Positions 1 to 8,919 of a stretch of 64,000 nt of DNA are shown here, one piece after another. The notes below the pieces were generated by a model that was not told where the DNA came from, did not search any database, and worked only from the letters and a program-made list of their open reading frames with translations. This stretch comes from Xanthomonas citri pv. mangiferaeindicae (GTDB taxonomy: Bacteria > Pseudomonadota > Gammaproteobacteria > Xanthomonadales > Xanthomonadaceae). The stretch covers positions 1,091,001-1,155,000 of the forward strand of contig CP016836.1 in the NCBI GenBank assembly GCA_002240395.1. The letters are read 5' to 3'. Position numbers and translations under genes: made by a program. Numbering within the stretch: position 1 is the stretch's first letter; the number at the start of each line of letters is the position of its first letter.

Positions 1-61
1 GCGCATTCATGCATCTTTTGGGCTAGCATCGGGCGACCCTCCCCGCGCAGAGCGCCGCCCG

Positions 62-1324
62 ATGTCCGCCCCCCTCAAAACCCGTGAACGCCTGTCCGAA
101 GTGCGCTACGAAATCCGCGGCGAGCTGGCCCGGCGAGCGCGCGAGCTGGAGGCGCAGGGGCGCACGCTGATCAAGCTCAACATCGGCAATCCCGGCGCCT
201 TCGGCTTCCGCGCCCCCGAGCACCTGCAGCGCGCGATCGCCGGGCGCATCCACGACACCGATCCCTATACCCACCAGCAGGGTCTGCCGGTCGCGCGCGA
301 GGCGATCGCCGCGCACCATGCCGCGCGCGGCGCGCATGCGGTCTCGCCCGAGCGCGTGTTCGTCGGCAACGGCGTCAGCGAGCTGATCGACATCGCGCTG
401 CGCGCGCTGCTCAATCCCGGCGACGAAGTGCTGGTGCCCTCGCCCGACTATCCGCTGTGGTCGGCAGCGACGATCCTCAACGACGGGCGGCCGGTGTTCT
501 ACCAGTGCAAGGCCGAGCACGGCTTCTTGCCCGACCCCGATGCGCTCGAAGCGCTGGTGTCGCCGCGCACGCGCGCGATCGTGCTGATCAATCCCAACAA
601 CCCGACCGGTGCGGTGTACCCGCGCGCACTGCTCGAGCGCATCGTCGCCATCGCCGAGCGTCATGGCCTGCTGTTGCTGTGCGACGAGATCTACGACGCC
701 ATCACCTACGACGGCGCGGTGTTCGAGCCGCTCGCGCCGATCGCAGGCGACGTGCCCTGCGTGTCGTTCGGCGGGCTGTCGAAGGTCCACCGCGCCTGCG
801 GCTGGCGTGTGGGCTGGGCGGTGCTGTCGGGCAGTGAGGCGCGCAGCCGCGATTTTCGCAACGCGATGGACCTGCTCGGTGCGCTGCGCCTGTGCGCGAA
901 CGTGCCCGGGCAGTTCGCGATCGAAGCCGCGCTGACCGGTGTCGATACGATCGGCGCGCTGTGCGCGCCCGGCGGGCGGCTGTACGAAGCGCGCCGGGCG
1001 GTGGTCAACGCCTGCGCGGCGAGCCGTTATCTGCAACTGGTCGAGCCGGCCGGCGCGCTGTACGCCTTCCCCGGCATTGCGCCGGAGTTCGCGCAGGGCT
1101 TCGACGACCACGCGTTCGCGCTGGAACTGATGGACGCCGAGGGCGTGCTGGTGGTGCCGGGCAACAGCTTCAACGTGCCCTATCGCAACCATTTCCGCGT
1201 GACGCTGCTGCCCGAGCCGGCGCAGCTGCGCGAGGTGTTCTCGCGGATCGAGCGGGTGCTCGATCGCCAGATCACCGACGCGCGCAAGGTCGTGCCGCTG
1301 GTGCCGCGCGCGGTCAATGGCTGA
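62..1324 (+). CDS. alaA: Alanine/glutamate-pyruvate aminotransferase (class I/II, PLP)
   Basis: A 420-residue fold-type I aminotransferase that probably exchanges amino groups between alanine/pyruvate and glutamate in the cytoplasm. The N-terminal region reads RYEIRGELARRARELE and LNIGNPGAFGF, as in AlaA (YfbQ) proteins. The mid-region has the LINPNNPTGAVY motif, then LCDEIYDAITYDG, and the PLP lysine lies in SFGGLSKVHRACGWRVGW near residue 240. The length fits the family. The ATG at 62 is the first start in the window that gives the family N-terminus, with a possible -10 TAGCAT at 24-29. The stop overlaps the next start by 8 bp, so the genes are probably co-transcribed. The aminotransferase class is certain; the exact substrate is inferred from family resemblance. 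Confidence 0.88.
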   Translation: MSAPLKTRERLSEVRYEIRGELARRARELEAQGRTLIKLNIGNPGAFGFRAPEHLQRAIAGRIHDTDPYTHQQGLPVAREAIAAHHAARGAHAVSPERVFVGNGVSELIDIALRALLNPGDEVLVPSPDYPLWSAATILNDGRPVFYQCKAEHGFLPDPDALEALVSPRTRAIVLINPNNPTGAVYPRALLERIVAIAERHGLLLLCDEIYDAITYDGAVFEPLAPIAGDVPCVSFGGLSKVHRACGWRVGWAVLSGSEARSRDFRNAMDLLGALRLCANVPGQFAIEAALTGVDTIGALCAPGGRLYEARRAVVNACAASRYLQLVEPAGALYAFPGIAPEFAQGFDDHAFALELMDAEGVLVVPGNSFNVPYRNHFRVTLLPEPAQLREVFSRIERVLDRQITDARKVVPLVPRAVNG

Positions 1325-1946
1325 GCGCGCGCGGCCGGTCCGCTACCTGGCGCTCGGCGACAGCTACACGATCGGTGAGGGCATCGCGCCGGCATCGCGC
1401 TGGCCGGTGGTGCTGGCCGATGCGCTGCGCGCGGCCGGGACCGCGATCGATACGCCGCAGATCATCGCAACCACCGGCTGGACCACCGACGAGCTCGACG
1501 CCGGCATCGATGCCGCCGCACCCGAAGGACCGTTCGACCTGGTCAGCCTGCTGATCGGCGTCAACGACCAGTACCGCGGCCGCGCGCTCGACGACTATGT
1601 GCCGCGCTTCGAAGCACTGCTCGCGCGGGCGATCGGCTTCGCCGGCGACCGTGCCCAGCGCGTGTTCGTGCTCGCGATCCCCGACTGGGGCGTCACGCCG
1701 TTCGGCGCGCAGTCTGGGCGCCACGTCGCCGAGATCGCACACACGCTCGATGCCTACAACGCCGCCGCGGCGGCGCTCTGTGCACGGCAGGGCGTGGCGT
1801 TCGTCGACATCGCACCGATCAGCCGCGCCCGCGGCGGCGAGCCGGCGATGCTGGCCGACGATGGCCTGCATCCCTCGGCCGCGCTGCACGCAGACTGGGC
1901 CCGACTGGCGCTGCCGGTCGCACGCGGCTTATTGTCGCGGGCATGA
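1317..1946 (+). CDS. SGNH/GDSL-type hydrolase
   Basis: A 209-residue SGNH hydrolase. Block I is LALGDSYTIGEG with the nucleophile Ser near residue 16. The GxND block III is IGVNDQYRG, and the C-terminal block V DGLHPS supplies the catalytic Asp and His. There is no signal peptide, so it is probably cytoplasmic. Members of this family cleave esters or lysophospholipids, and the substrate here cannot be told. It overlaps the aminotransferase by 8 bp, and its stop overlaps the next start as ATGA, so translational coupling is likely. The family assignment is firm and the physiological role is unknown. Confidence 0.85.
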   Translation: MAERARPVRYLALGDSYTIGEGIAPASRWPVVLADALRAAGTAIDTPQIIATTGWTTDELDAGIDAAAPEGPFDLVSLLIGVNDQYRGRALDDYVPRFEALLARAIGFAGDRAQRVFVLAIPDWGVTPFGAQSGRHVAEIAHTLDAYNAAAAALCARQGVAFVDIAPISRARGGEPAMLADDGLHPSAALHADWARLALPVARGLLSRA

Positions 1947-2659
1947 CCGCGACCACCTCCGATCCCACCCCGCTCTCCACCGCCCCCTATCCGCGCGACG
2001 CCGCGCGTGGCATTGCGCGCGCGTTCCTGCCGCGCCACCCGCTGGGCAACCGATACGACTACTACTACACGCTGACCAAGCTGCGCACCGATCCGCTGTA
2101 TCCGGGCGTGCTGCAGGCGCTGCGGCCGACGACCGCACCGGTGCTCGACCTGGGCTGCGGCCTGGGCCTGCTGGCGCACGCACTGCGTGCCGATGGCCAG
2201 GCCCTGCCCTACGCCGGTGTCGACATCGACGCGGCCAAGATCCGCCGCGGCCGCGAGGTCGCCGCGCGCGCCGGACTGGCCGACGTGCAGTTGGACGTGC
2301 TCGACCTTGCCGCCGGCCTGCCGGCGCATCGCGGCAGCGTCGCGATCCTGGACGTGCTGCAGTACCTGTCGCACGAGCGTCAGCGCGCGTTGCTCGACGA
2401 GGTGATCGCGATGCTCGCCCCGGGCGCGCTGCTGGTGATCCGCAGCGGACTGGCCGACGGCTCGACCCGCAGCCGGACGTCGCGCATCACCGATCGGCTG
2501 GCCAATTTCGCCGGCTGGATGCAGGAACGCGCACGCTGCTATCCGACCGCCGACGGCCTGCGCACGCAGCTCGAAGGCGCGGGCCTGGCGACCACGCTGC
2601 GGCCGCTGTACGGCGACACGCCGTTCAACAATTGGCTGATCGTGGGCCGCCGCACATGA
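1943..2659 (+). CDS. Class I SAM-dependent methyltransferase
   Basis: A 238-residue methyltransferase with a Rossmann-type SAM-binding domain. Motif I is VLDLGCGLGLLAHALR near residues 67-82, motif II YAGVDIDAAK follows, and an acidic AILDVLQYLSHERQ stretch (residues about 130-145) matches motif IV. The N-terminal FLPRHPLGNRYDYYYTLTKL is typical of a proteobacterial subgroup often found beside lipid or pigment genes. It starts at ATG 1943, overlapping the SGNH hydrolase stop by 4 bp, and its TGA overlaps the next ATG. The substrate is unknown. Linkage to an SGNH hydrolase suggests a small molecule or lipid rather than a nucleic acid; this is inference. Confidence 0.8.
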   Translation: MTATTSDPTPLSTAPYPRDAARGIARAFLPRHPLGNRYDYYYTLTKLRTDPLYPGVLQALRPTTAPVLDLGCGLGLLAHALRADGQALPYAGVDIDAAKIRRGREVAARAGLADVQLDVLDLAAGLPAHRGSVAILDVLQYLSHERQRALLDEVIAMLAPGALLVIRSGLADGSTRSRTSRITDRLANFAGWMQERARCYPTADGLRTQLEGAGLATTLRPLYGDTPFNNWLIVGRRT

Positions 2660-3192
2660 GTCCGCGCGACGGGCTGGCCGATGCGCCGATGCTGGCGCTC
2701 GACGACCCGGCGTGGGCACGGCTGAGCTGCGCGCATGGCGTCGCCCTTGGCGTGCCGGCCCTGCTGGCGCAGCTCGACGGCGCCACCGAGGACAGCTGGC
2801 AGAGCCCGCCGTGGCAGGCGCTGTGGGCGGCGCTGTGCGACGAGGGCCGCGTGCACCCGGCCTCGTTCGCCGCCGTGCCGCACATCGTCGCCGCGCTGGC
2901 CGAGGCGCCCGAGCGCGCCTGCCCGAGCCACTTCGTGCTGCCGGCGAGCATCGAGCTGGCGCGCGCCGCCAGCGATGCGGTGATTCCCGACAGCCTGATC
3001 GACGGCTACGTCGCCGCGCTCGCCCGATTGCCGCTGCTCGCCGGCCTGGTCGCCACGCCGGACTGGGACGAAACGCTGTGTGCATCGGCGCTGGCCGCCA
3101 CCGCTGCGGCGACCGGCCAGCACGCCCTGGCCGAGTTGTTACTCGAGGCCGACGACGTCGACGCGGTACTCGCCTGGCTGCGCGCGGACTGA
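2656..3192 (+). CDS. Unknown alpha-helical (HEAT-like) protein
   Basis: A 178-residue protein starting at ATG 2656, which overlaps the methyltransferase TGA as ATGA. It is predicted mostly helical, with the stretch VHPASFAAVPHIVAALAEAP (residues about 60-80). That stretch resembles the recurring VxxASxAAVPHLVxLA element of HEAT-repeat-like bacterial proteins of unknown function. No catalytic motif, signal peptide or membrane helix is visible. It is the last gene of the overlapping set that begins at 62. I do not recognise a function. The 4-bp overlap and the codon use shared with its neighbours support it as a real gene. Confidence 0.65.
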   Translation: MSPRDGLADAPMLALDDPAWARLSCAHGVALGVPALLAQLDGATEDSWQSPPWQALWAALCDEGRVHPASFAAVPHIVAALAEAPERACPSHFVLPASIELARAASDAVIPDSLIDGYVAALARLPLLAGLVATPDWDETLCASALAATAAATGQHALAELLLEADDVDAVLAWLRAD

Positions 3193-3243
3193 GCTGCTGC
3201 AGGCGGCACCGCCGCTGCCACATCGGCTTCAGCGACGCTTGGC

Positions 3244-3249
3244 TATAGT
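3244..3249 (+). promoter_or_regulatory. Possible -10 element for the lytic transglycosylase gene
   Basis: TATAGT within GGCTATAGTC, 31 nt before the ATG at 3280, resembles a sigma-70 -10 box. No convincing -35 was found, so this is a weak assignment. Confidence 0.35.
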
Positions 3250-3279
3250 CGTCGGCCCTTCGCCGAAGCCTGTCTGCCG

Positions 3280-5250
3280 ATGCCGTCCAGCGCCCCTCGC
3301 ACCGCCCACTCGCTGCCGCGCACGCTGCGCGGTGCACTGCTGTCCCTGCTCGCGCTCGCCGCCGCTGCGCAGGCGCAAGCACCGGGCGACGACGGCTTTC
3401 TCGCGGCGATGCAGGCGGCCGAGCGCGGCCAGCCGGTGCCACCGGCAATGACCGGCCATCCGGCCGCCGCCTGGCTGGAACTGGCCGCGCTGCGGCGCAA
3501 TCTCGACACGCTGCCGCTGGCGCAGGGCCAGGACTTCCTGACCCGGCATGCCGGCGCGCCGGTGGCCGAGGTCTTCCGCGAGAGCTGGTTGCGCGCGCTG
3601 GCCAAGCGCCAGGATTGGGCCGGCGTGCGTGCGGCCTGGTCGCCGTCGATTTCGAATGTCGCCTTGCGCTGCATCGAGCTCGACGCGCGCGCCCGCACCG
3701 GCGCCACCGATGCGCAGTGGACGCGCGACATGCAGGCGATCTGGCGCAGCAGCGGCACGTCGCTGCCCGACACCTGCGATGCCCCGTTGCAAACCTTATC
3801 CGCGCGCGGCGGCCTCGACGACGCCCTGCGCTGGGAACGCTTCGACCTGGCCGTCGCCGCGCAGGACGTGGCGATCGCGCGGGGAATCGCGCGGGGAATG
3901 TCGGTGGCCGAGCAGCCGCTGGCGACCGACTACGCGGCCTATCTGCAGGCGCCGCACGCGCGCGCCACCGGCTGGCCGAAGACCGCGCGCAGCCGCTTGG
4001 TCGCCTCGCACGGGCTGGCGCGCCTGGCCAAGGACGATCCGCTGGGCGCCGAGGCGCAGTTGCCGGCGGTCGCGGGGGCGCTGGGCTTCACCGAGGAAGA
4101 CAACGGCCGCGTGCTCTACCAGGCCGCGCTGTGGACCGTGGCGTCCTATCTGCCGGACTCGGCGCGGCTGCTGGCACGCGTGCCGGCCTCGGCCTACGAC
4201 GAGCGCCTGCACGAATGGCGCGTGCGCGAGGCGATGGCGCGCAGCGACTGGCCGGCGGCACTGACGGCGATCCGCGCGATGGGCGCAGCGCAGCGCGCGC
4301 AATCGCGCTGGACCTATTTCGAGGCGCGGCTGGCGGCCCTGACCGGCGATCCGGCCACCGCCGAGCGGCTGTACCGCGACGCGGCGACCAAATCCGATTT
4401 CCACGGCTTCCTCGCCGCCGACCGCCTCGGCCAACCCTACGCGCTGTGCCCCTGGGATTTCGCACCGTCGAACGAGGCCAAGACGCGCGTCGCGACCGAC
4501 CCGGGCATCGTGCGGGCGATGGCGCTGTATCGCATCGAGCGGCCGATCTGGGCGACTCGCGAATGGAGCGCTGCGCTCGCACGCTTCGACGACGAGCAGC
4601 GGCGCATCGCGGTGCTGGTGGCCCAGGAGAACGGCTGGTACGACCGCGCGGTGTTCGGGCTCGGCCGCCAGCCCGACGAAACCCGGCTCTACGCGCTGCG
4701 CTTTCCGCTGACCCAGCAGGCGCTGATCGAGCGCGAGGCCAAGCGCCACGGCCTGGACCCGGCTTGGGTCGCGGCCGAGATCCGCGCCGAGAGCACGTTC
4801 AACCCGCGCGCACGCTCGCCGGCCGATGCCCGCGGGCTGATGCAGGTGCTGCCCGCGACGGGCGCCGCGGTCGCGCGCCGGCTTGGCCGCAACTGGGCCG
4901 GCGCCGAGAGCCTGTACGACCCCGAGACCAACGTCGCGCTGGGCACCGCCTACCTGCGCGAGAAGAAGGACATGTACGGCAAGCCCTACGTCGCGATCGC
5001 CGCCTACAACGCCGGGCCGACGCCAACCTCGCGCTGGCTGTCGCAGCGCCCGGACATGGACCCCGACTTCTGGATCGAAACGATCAGCTACCGCGAAACG
5101 CGCGAGTACGTCGCCCGCGTGCTCGCCTTCAGCGTGCTCTACGACTGGCGCATGTACGGCCGCGCGGCCAAGCTCGACGAACGCCTGCGCGGCGCCGAGG
5201 CCCAGCGCGATACGCGCTTCGCCTGCCCGACGGACCGGTCGGCCGGCTGA
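3280..5250 (+). CDS. slt: Soluble lytic murein transglycosylase (Slt70-like)
   Basis: A 656-residue periplasmic enzyme that cleaves the MurNAc-GlcNAc bond of peptidoglycan to give 1,6-anhydro-MurNAc products. The N-terminus carries a signal peptide (LLSLLALAAAAQAQA). Residues about 40-450 form the long helical, superhelical region typical of Slt70, and the C-terminal SLT domain follows. The catalytic Glu is E504 in AEIRAESTFNP, followed by ARGLMQVLPATG and AYNAGPTPTSRWL. The length matches Slt70 enzymes (about 620-660). Its anhydro-MurNAc product is the substrate type handled by AnmK (52408) and, after further steps, by AmgK (14819), both in this window. Confidence 0.9.
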   Translation: MPSSAPRTAHSLPRTLRGALLSLLALAAAAQAQAPGDDGFLAAMQAAERGQPVPPAMTGHPAAAWLELAALRRNLDTLPLAQGQDFLTRHAGAPVAEVFRESWLRALAKRQDWAGVRAAWSPSISNVALRCIELDARARTGATDAQWTRDMQAIWRSSGTSLPDTCDAPLQTLSARGGLDDALRWERFDLAVAAQDVAIARGIARGMSVAEQPLATDYAAYLQAPHARATGWPKTARSRLVASHGLARLAKDDPLGAEAQLPAVAGALGFTEEDNGRVLYQAALWTVASYLPDSARLLARVPASAYDERLHEWRVREAMARSDWPAALTAIRAMGAAQRAQSRWTYFEARLAALTGDPATAERLYRDAATKSDFHGFLAADRLGQPYALCPWDFAPSNEAKTRVATDPGIVRAMALYRIERPIWATREWSAALARFDDEQRRIAVLVAQENGWYDRAVFGLGRQPDETRLYALRFPLTQQALIEREAKRHGLDPAWVAAEIRAESTFNPRARSPADARGLMQVLPATGAAVARRLGRNWAGAESLYDPETNVALGTAYLREKKDMYGKPYVAIAAYNAGPTPTSRWLSQRPDMDPDFWIETISYRETREYVARVLAFSVLYDWRMYGRAAKLDERLRGAEAQRDTRFACPTDRSAG

Positions 5251-5264
5251 GTCGACGCATCGGG

Positions 5265-5270
5265 GATAAT
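5265..5270 (+). promoter_or_regulatory. Probable -10 element shared in form with the paralogue
   Basis: GATAAT inside CGGGGATAATG. The same CGGGGATAATG string occurs at 7108-7118, upstream of the paralogous gene. Both lie about 70 nt before their start codons, so the duplication probably included the promoter. No clear -35 is visible in either. Confidence 0.5.
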
Positions 5271-5341
5271 GGACGGCGGTCGTGATGGATCCGGGAATGC
5301 CTGCAGATGCGCGCATTCCCATTCGCATAAGGGAGTCGAGG

Positions 5342-6991
5342 GTGTGGCGTAAGGTGTGCATGGCCGTGTGCCTGGTGGGCGCGGTCTGGGGTGGGGTCGA
5401 GGCAGCACCCGTCGACCCGCAGGTGGTCTTCGTCGCACACGACGTCACGCCCGATGGCGTGCGTGCACGTGCGCAACCGTTCCGTGCCTACGTGGATGTC
5501 TCGATGCAGTCCGCGCCGGACAACGCGTCGCAATTGCGCATCCGCCCGCTGTGGGTGCAGGGGCGCGGGTCTTCCGCGCGCGGCTCGCTTGCGCTCGATC
5601 ACCGGGACGAGGGCGATCGCGCTGCGATCGACATCCTCGAGCGCGGCTTCACCCTGACACTGCCACGCAACGACGGCGGCACAGTGCTGCAACCTGCCGA
5701 CCTGGCGGGCTGGGAGCGCCGTTCGGGCCCCTCGGATGCCCGGTTTCTCGCGCTTTTGCGGGTGCAGGCTCTGGGCCTGCGCCCGGTGGCGCTGCCCGCG
5801 ACGCCGCAACTGGGGCAGCGCCTCACGCACCGCGCCCGCGGTGGCGATTTCGCGTCCCTCGACACGCACATGCGCGTGCGCGCGCTGACGCCGGAGATCG
5901 TGCTGCTCGATGTCGAGTTCGAGGGCGACGGCCTCTCGGGACACGGGCGGCAGGCCGTACGCCGCCAGGACGGCAGACCGCTGGAGACGCGGCTCTATCT
6001 CACCTCCAGTGACGGCCAGGGCACGCCCGAGACCCATCGGTTGTATCTGGTGGACATGGCGACCGAGCCCGTCCTCGATCTCGAACACGCCATCTCGCAG
6101 CCGCAAGGCGTGTTCAACGTCACCGCCGAGCGGCTGGCGGCGCCGCCGTTCTCGGCGCGCAGCGACGACCCGGCCCTGTTCGCGACCGACCCGATCGAGG
6201 CGGGCACGCTCGCGGCCTGGATGCAGCCCGATGACGGCAGCGATCTCGACATGGCGCTGGCCTTCGATGTGCTGGCGCACAGCGACGGCGGCCGCCCGCA
6301 CATCGCGCTGCATGCCGACGGCCGTCCGGCTGCCAGCACGCCCCGTGTCGGCTTTCTGCACGTGCGCGATGTCCAGTTGCTCGATGCCCAGGGGCAGCCG
6401 CTGCCGGGCGCGAACCCGACGGTCACGCAGCCGAACTTTCCGGTGTTCAACGGCATGCGACTCGAAGAGACCCGCGTGTCGTTTCCCTTCCGCCTGCCGC
6501 TGACGGTGTCGACCTCGACCCTGCAGCCCCTGTCGCGCATTCGCCTGACCGCCGATATCCGGGTCTACCGCTGGGATCGGGCCGAACCCGTGCCGTATCG
6601 CAGCCAGAGCACGCACACTGCCGACACGCTGATCGAATGGACGTCGCCGTACCGCGCCACGCTGCGTCAAACCGCCCCCGCCGCGGGCCGGACCCAGGGC
6701 ACATGGACCACGGTCGTGCCGATCGATGCGGCCGGTCGCGAGATTGCCTCCTCGCAGCTCTTCGTCGGCCGCGCATCCGATGCCGCCAGCGACTGGCGCA
6801 CGCTCGACGCCATGCCGCTGCTGCAACTCGACCCGGAACGCGCCGTCGACCGCACGGAGATCGCCACGTACGCCCCCATGGCCGGTCTGCGCCTGCTGCA
6901 TTACCGCTGGCGTGCCGAGCGACGCGCGCTGACGATCGACGACATCAGCATGCAGCCGAGCGAAAACGACCCGGACTTCGGCGCGGACTGA
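5342..6991 (+). CDS. Secreted protein of unknown family (copy 1 of a tandem pair)
   Basis: A 549-residue exported protein without a recognisable domain. I chose the GTG at 5342 because AAGGGAG (5329-5335) sits 6 nt upstream and because it gives a clean signal peptide (VWRKVCMAVCLVGAVWGG, cleaved near VEA-AP). A longer in-frame start at 5282 would bury that signal. Beta-rich segments include VVFVAHDV, LRIRPLW, GHGRQAVR, the VDMATEPVLDLE motif, DGGRPHIALHADG, FPFRLPL and RVYRWD. Each of these recurs in the gene at 7186, showing tandem duplication. Trp and Tyr in VYRWDRAE and LLHYRWRAE are conserved between the copies. It is probably periplasmic or outer-surface; the function is unknown. Confidence 0.75.
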   Translation: MWRKVCMAVCLVGAVWGGVEAAPVDPQVVFVAHDVTPDGVRARAQPFRAYVDVSMQSAPDNASQLRIRPLWVQGRGSSARGSLALDHRDEGDRAAIDILERGFTLTLPRNDGGTVLQPADLAGWERRSGPSDARFLALLRVQALGLRPVALPATPQLGQRLTHRARGGDFASLDTHMRVRALTPEIVLLDVEFEGDGLSGHGRQAVRRQDGRPLETRLYLTSSDGQGTPETHRLYLVDMATEPVLDLEHAISQPQGVFNVTAERLAAPPFSARSDDPALFATDPIEAGTLAAWMQPDDGSDLDMALAFDVLAHSDGGRPHIALHADGRPAASTPRVGFLHVRDVQLLDAQGQPLPGANPTVTQPNFPVFNGMRLEETRVSFPFRLPLTVSTSTLQPLSRIRLTADIRVYRWDRAEPVPYRSQSTHTADTLIEWTSPYRATLRQTAPAAGRTQGTWTTVVPIDAAGREIASSQLFVGRASDAASDWRTLDAMPLLQLDPERAVDRTEIATYAPMAGLRLLHYRWRAERRALTIDDISMQPSENDPDFGAD

Positions 6992-7111
6992 GGCCGCGCC
7001 GGTATCGGCCGGCGATGCGCGTGGCGTCCGGTGCCTGTGTTGCGTGCGATGTGTCGATCCCTCCGGCGACCCAGCGGCGCCCGGACCGAAGTGCGGTGGC
7101 AGCGCGTCGGG

Positions 7112-7117
7112 GATAAT
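7112..7117 (+). promoter_or_regulatory. Probable -10 element of the second paralogue
   Basis: GATAAT in CGGGGATAATG, identical over 11 nt to the element at 5261-5271. It precedes ATG 7186 by 68 nt. The Shine-Dalgarno AAGGAG is at 7170-7175. Confidence 0.5.
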
Positions 7118-7185
7118 GTCCGGCTCACCGCAACGGTCCGCCCACCCGGCGTCGACCGGCGATCCAATGAAGGAGCAACGCGTCG

Positions 7186-8846
7186 ATGATCGGACCGCGT
7201 GACATCGCGATGGGCCTCTGCCTGTGGACGATGGCGGGCTTGGCCGACGCCGCGGACGTCACGCCGCGCGTGGTCTTCATCGCGCACACGGTCCTGCCTG
7301 CGGCGCCGGATGCTGTGCCGCGCAGGCACTGGAGCTATGCCACAGTCTCGCCAGGGATGCCCGCGCGCGATGACACGCCGCTGCGCATCCGCCCGGTCTG
7401 GACGCGCGCGCCGGACCGTCACACCGACGAGATGGCCGGGCGCGTGCCGCCCGCCGCCTACGCGGGTTTCGATCTGCAGCTGCAGCGCGAAGGCGTCGCG
7501 CTGCGGCCGGTCGTCACGACGGCGTGGCGGTCGGTACCGCCTGACGATCCGGCCACGTCCCTGCTCGCCTCCGCCCGGATGGCCGCGCTCGCGCTGCGCC
7601 CCGGGATGCTCCCGTCATCGCTGCGCGTCGGCAACCAGGCCACCCGCCAGGACGACAGCGGCGATTTCTCGGGTCTTCGGCAGACTTCGCGAGTCCGCAG
7701 CCTCGACGCCACGGTTGCCGTGCTCGACCTCGAGATCGATGGCGCCGGTCTGCGTGGCCACGGCCGGCAGGCAGTCCGCATCGACGACGGCGTGCCGCTC
7801 GAAACCCGCCTGTACCTGGAACGCACGACCGACAGCGCCGAGTCCGACGTGCATCGTCTGCACGTGGTCGACATGGCCACCGAGCCGGTCCTGGAACTCG
7901 AACTCGATGCGGACCTGGCGCAGGCGTCGATCGAATCGACGCACGCCATCCTCGACGTGCCGCCGTTCTCTGCCCCGGTCGACGACCCTGAACTGTACGC
8001 CCCCCACCCCACCCCGAAGGTGCGCTCGAATCCTGGATGGCGAGTGCGGACGACACCGTGCTGGAGACCATGCTGGTCGCCGGGGTGCAACGCGCGCCCG
8101 ATGGCGGTCGCCCGCATATCGCCATCGGCGCCGATGGTCGCGCGGTCGGCCGCAGTGGCCCGCCCATCGCAGATTTCCTCAGCCTGCGGCTGCGCACGGT
8201 CACCCTGCTCGACGCCGCCGGCCAGCCGCTGCCCGGCACCGACGCGACGATCGTGCACCCGATCCTGCCGATGTCCGATCGCCAGCGCATCGTCGACACC
8301 CAACTGGCATTTCCGTTCCAACTCCCGCCCGACGTGCCGGCCGATACGCTGTGGGCGCTGGACACGGTGCGAATGACCGGCGAGGTGGATGTCTATCGCT
8401 GGGACCAGGCCGAAACCGTGCGTTACGGGGACTCGCCCACGCACAACAGGGAGGCGCGCATCGAATGGATATCGCCGCATCGGGTCGCACTGCTGCAGGA
8501 TCACCCCGCGCCCACGCGTCGCGATGGCCTGTGGACGACCGCGGTGCCGATCGATGCGGACGGTCACGAGATGCCATCGGCGCAGGTCATCACGGGCCGG
8601 ACACTCGATCCGCCAGGGGACTGGCGCACGCCGGCCACATTGCCGCCGCTGGCGTTGGAGTCCGGGCGCACGCCGCAACGGCTGGACATCGCCACGGCCA
8701 CGCCGTTGGCCGGCCTGCGTCTGCGCCACTATCGTTGGCAAGCCGAACCGCGAACCTGGACGTTCCACGATATCCGCACCCGCATGCCCGCCGCCGAACG
8801 CGCCGAGTACGAGCGCAGATTCGGACGCGGCGCCAGCGCGCGTTGA
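7186..8846 (+). pseudogene. Secreted protein of unknown family (copy 2), interrupted by a -1 frameshift
   Basis: This is a paralogue of the 5342 gene. Its signal peptide is MGLCLWTMAGLADA-A, with good SD AAGGAG at 7170-7175. From 7186 to about 7999 the frame matches copy 1 through PPFSAPVDDPELYA. Copy 1 then continues in the frame that here is open from 8037 to 8846 (PEGALESWM, DGGRPHIAIGADG, VDVYRWDQAE, LRHYRWQAE). The shift lies in the C-rich tract at 8000-8015, and one missing base would restore a protein of about 553 residues, close to copy 1. The first frame alone runs on to 8376 as nonsense. It could be a true pseudogene, a phase-variable or slippery tract, or a sequencing error. The function is unknown. 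Confidence 0.75.
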
Positions 8847-8919
8847 GGCAGCCATCGGCCCGTGGCCGTTAGGCTGTCGCTCCAGACCTGCCTATGGTGA
8901 TTGCCGGACCATGTCCACC

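Noticed and set aside
23..1192. Long antisense frame (389 codons) opposite the aminotransferase
   Set aside because: A GC-rich shadow frame with no domain; the + strand gene has clear catalytic motifs.
8376..8376. Programmed -1 frameshift in the 7186-8846 gene
   Set aside because: No canonical slippery heptamer with a downstream stimulatory structure was recognised, and copy 1 has no such shift; deletion or sequencing error is simpler.
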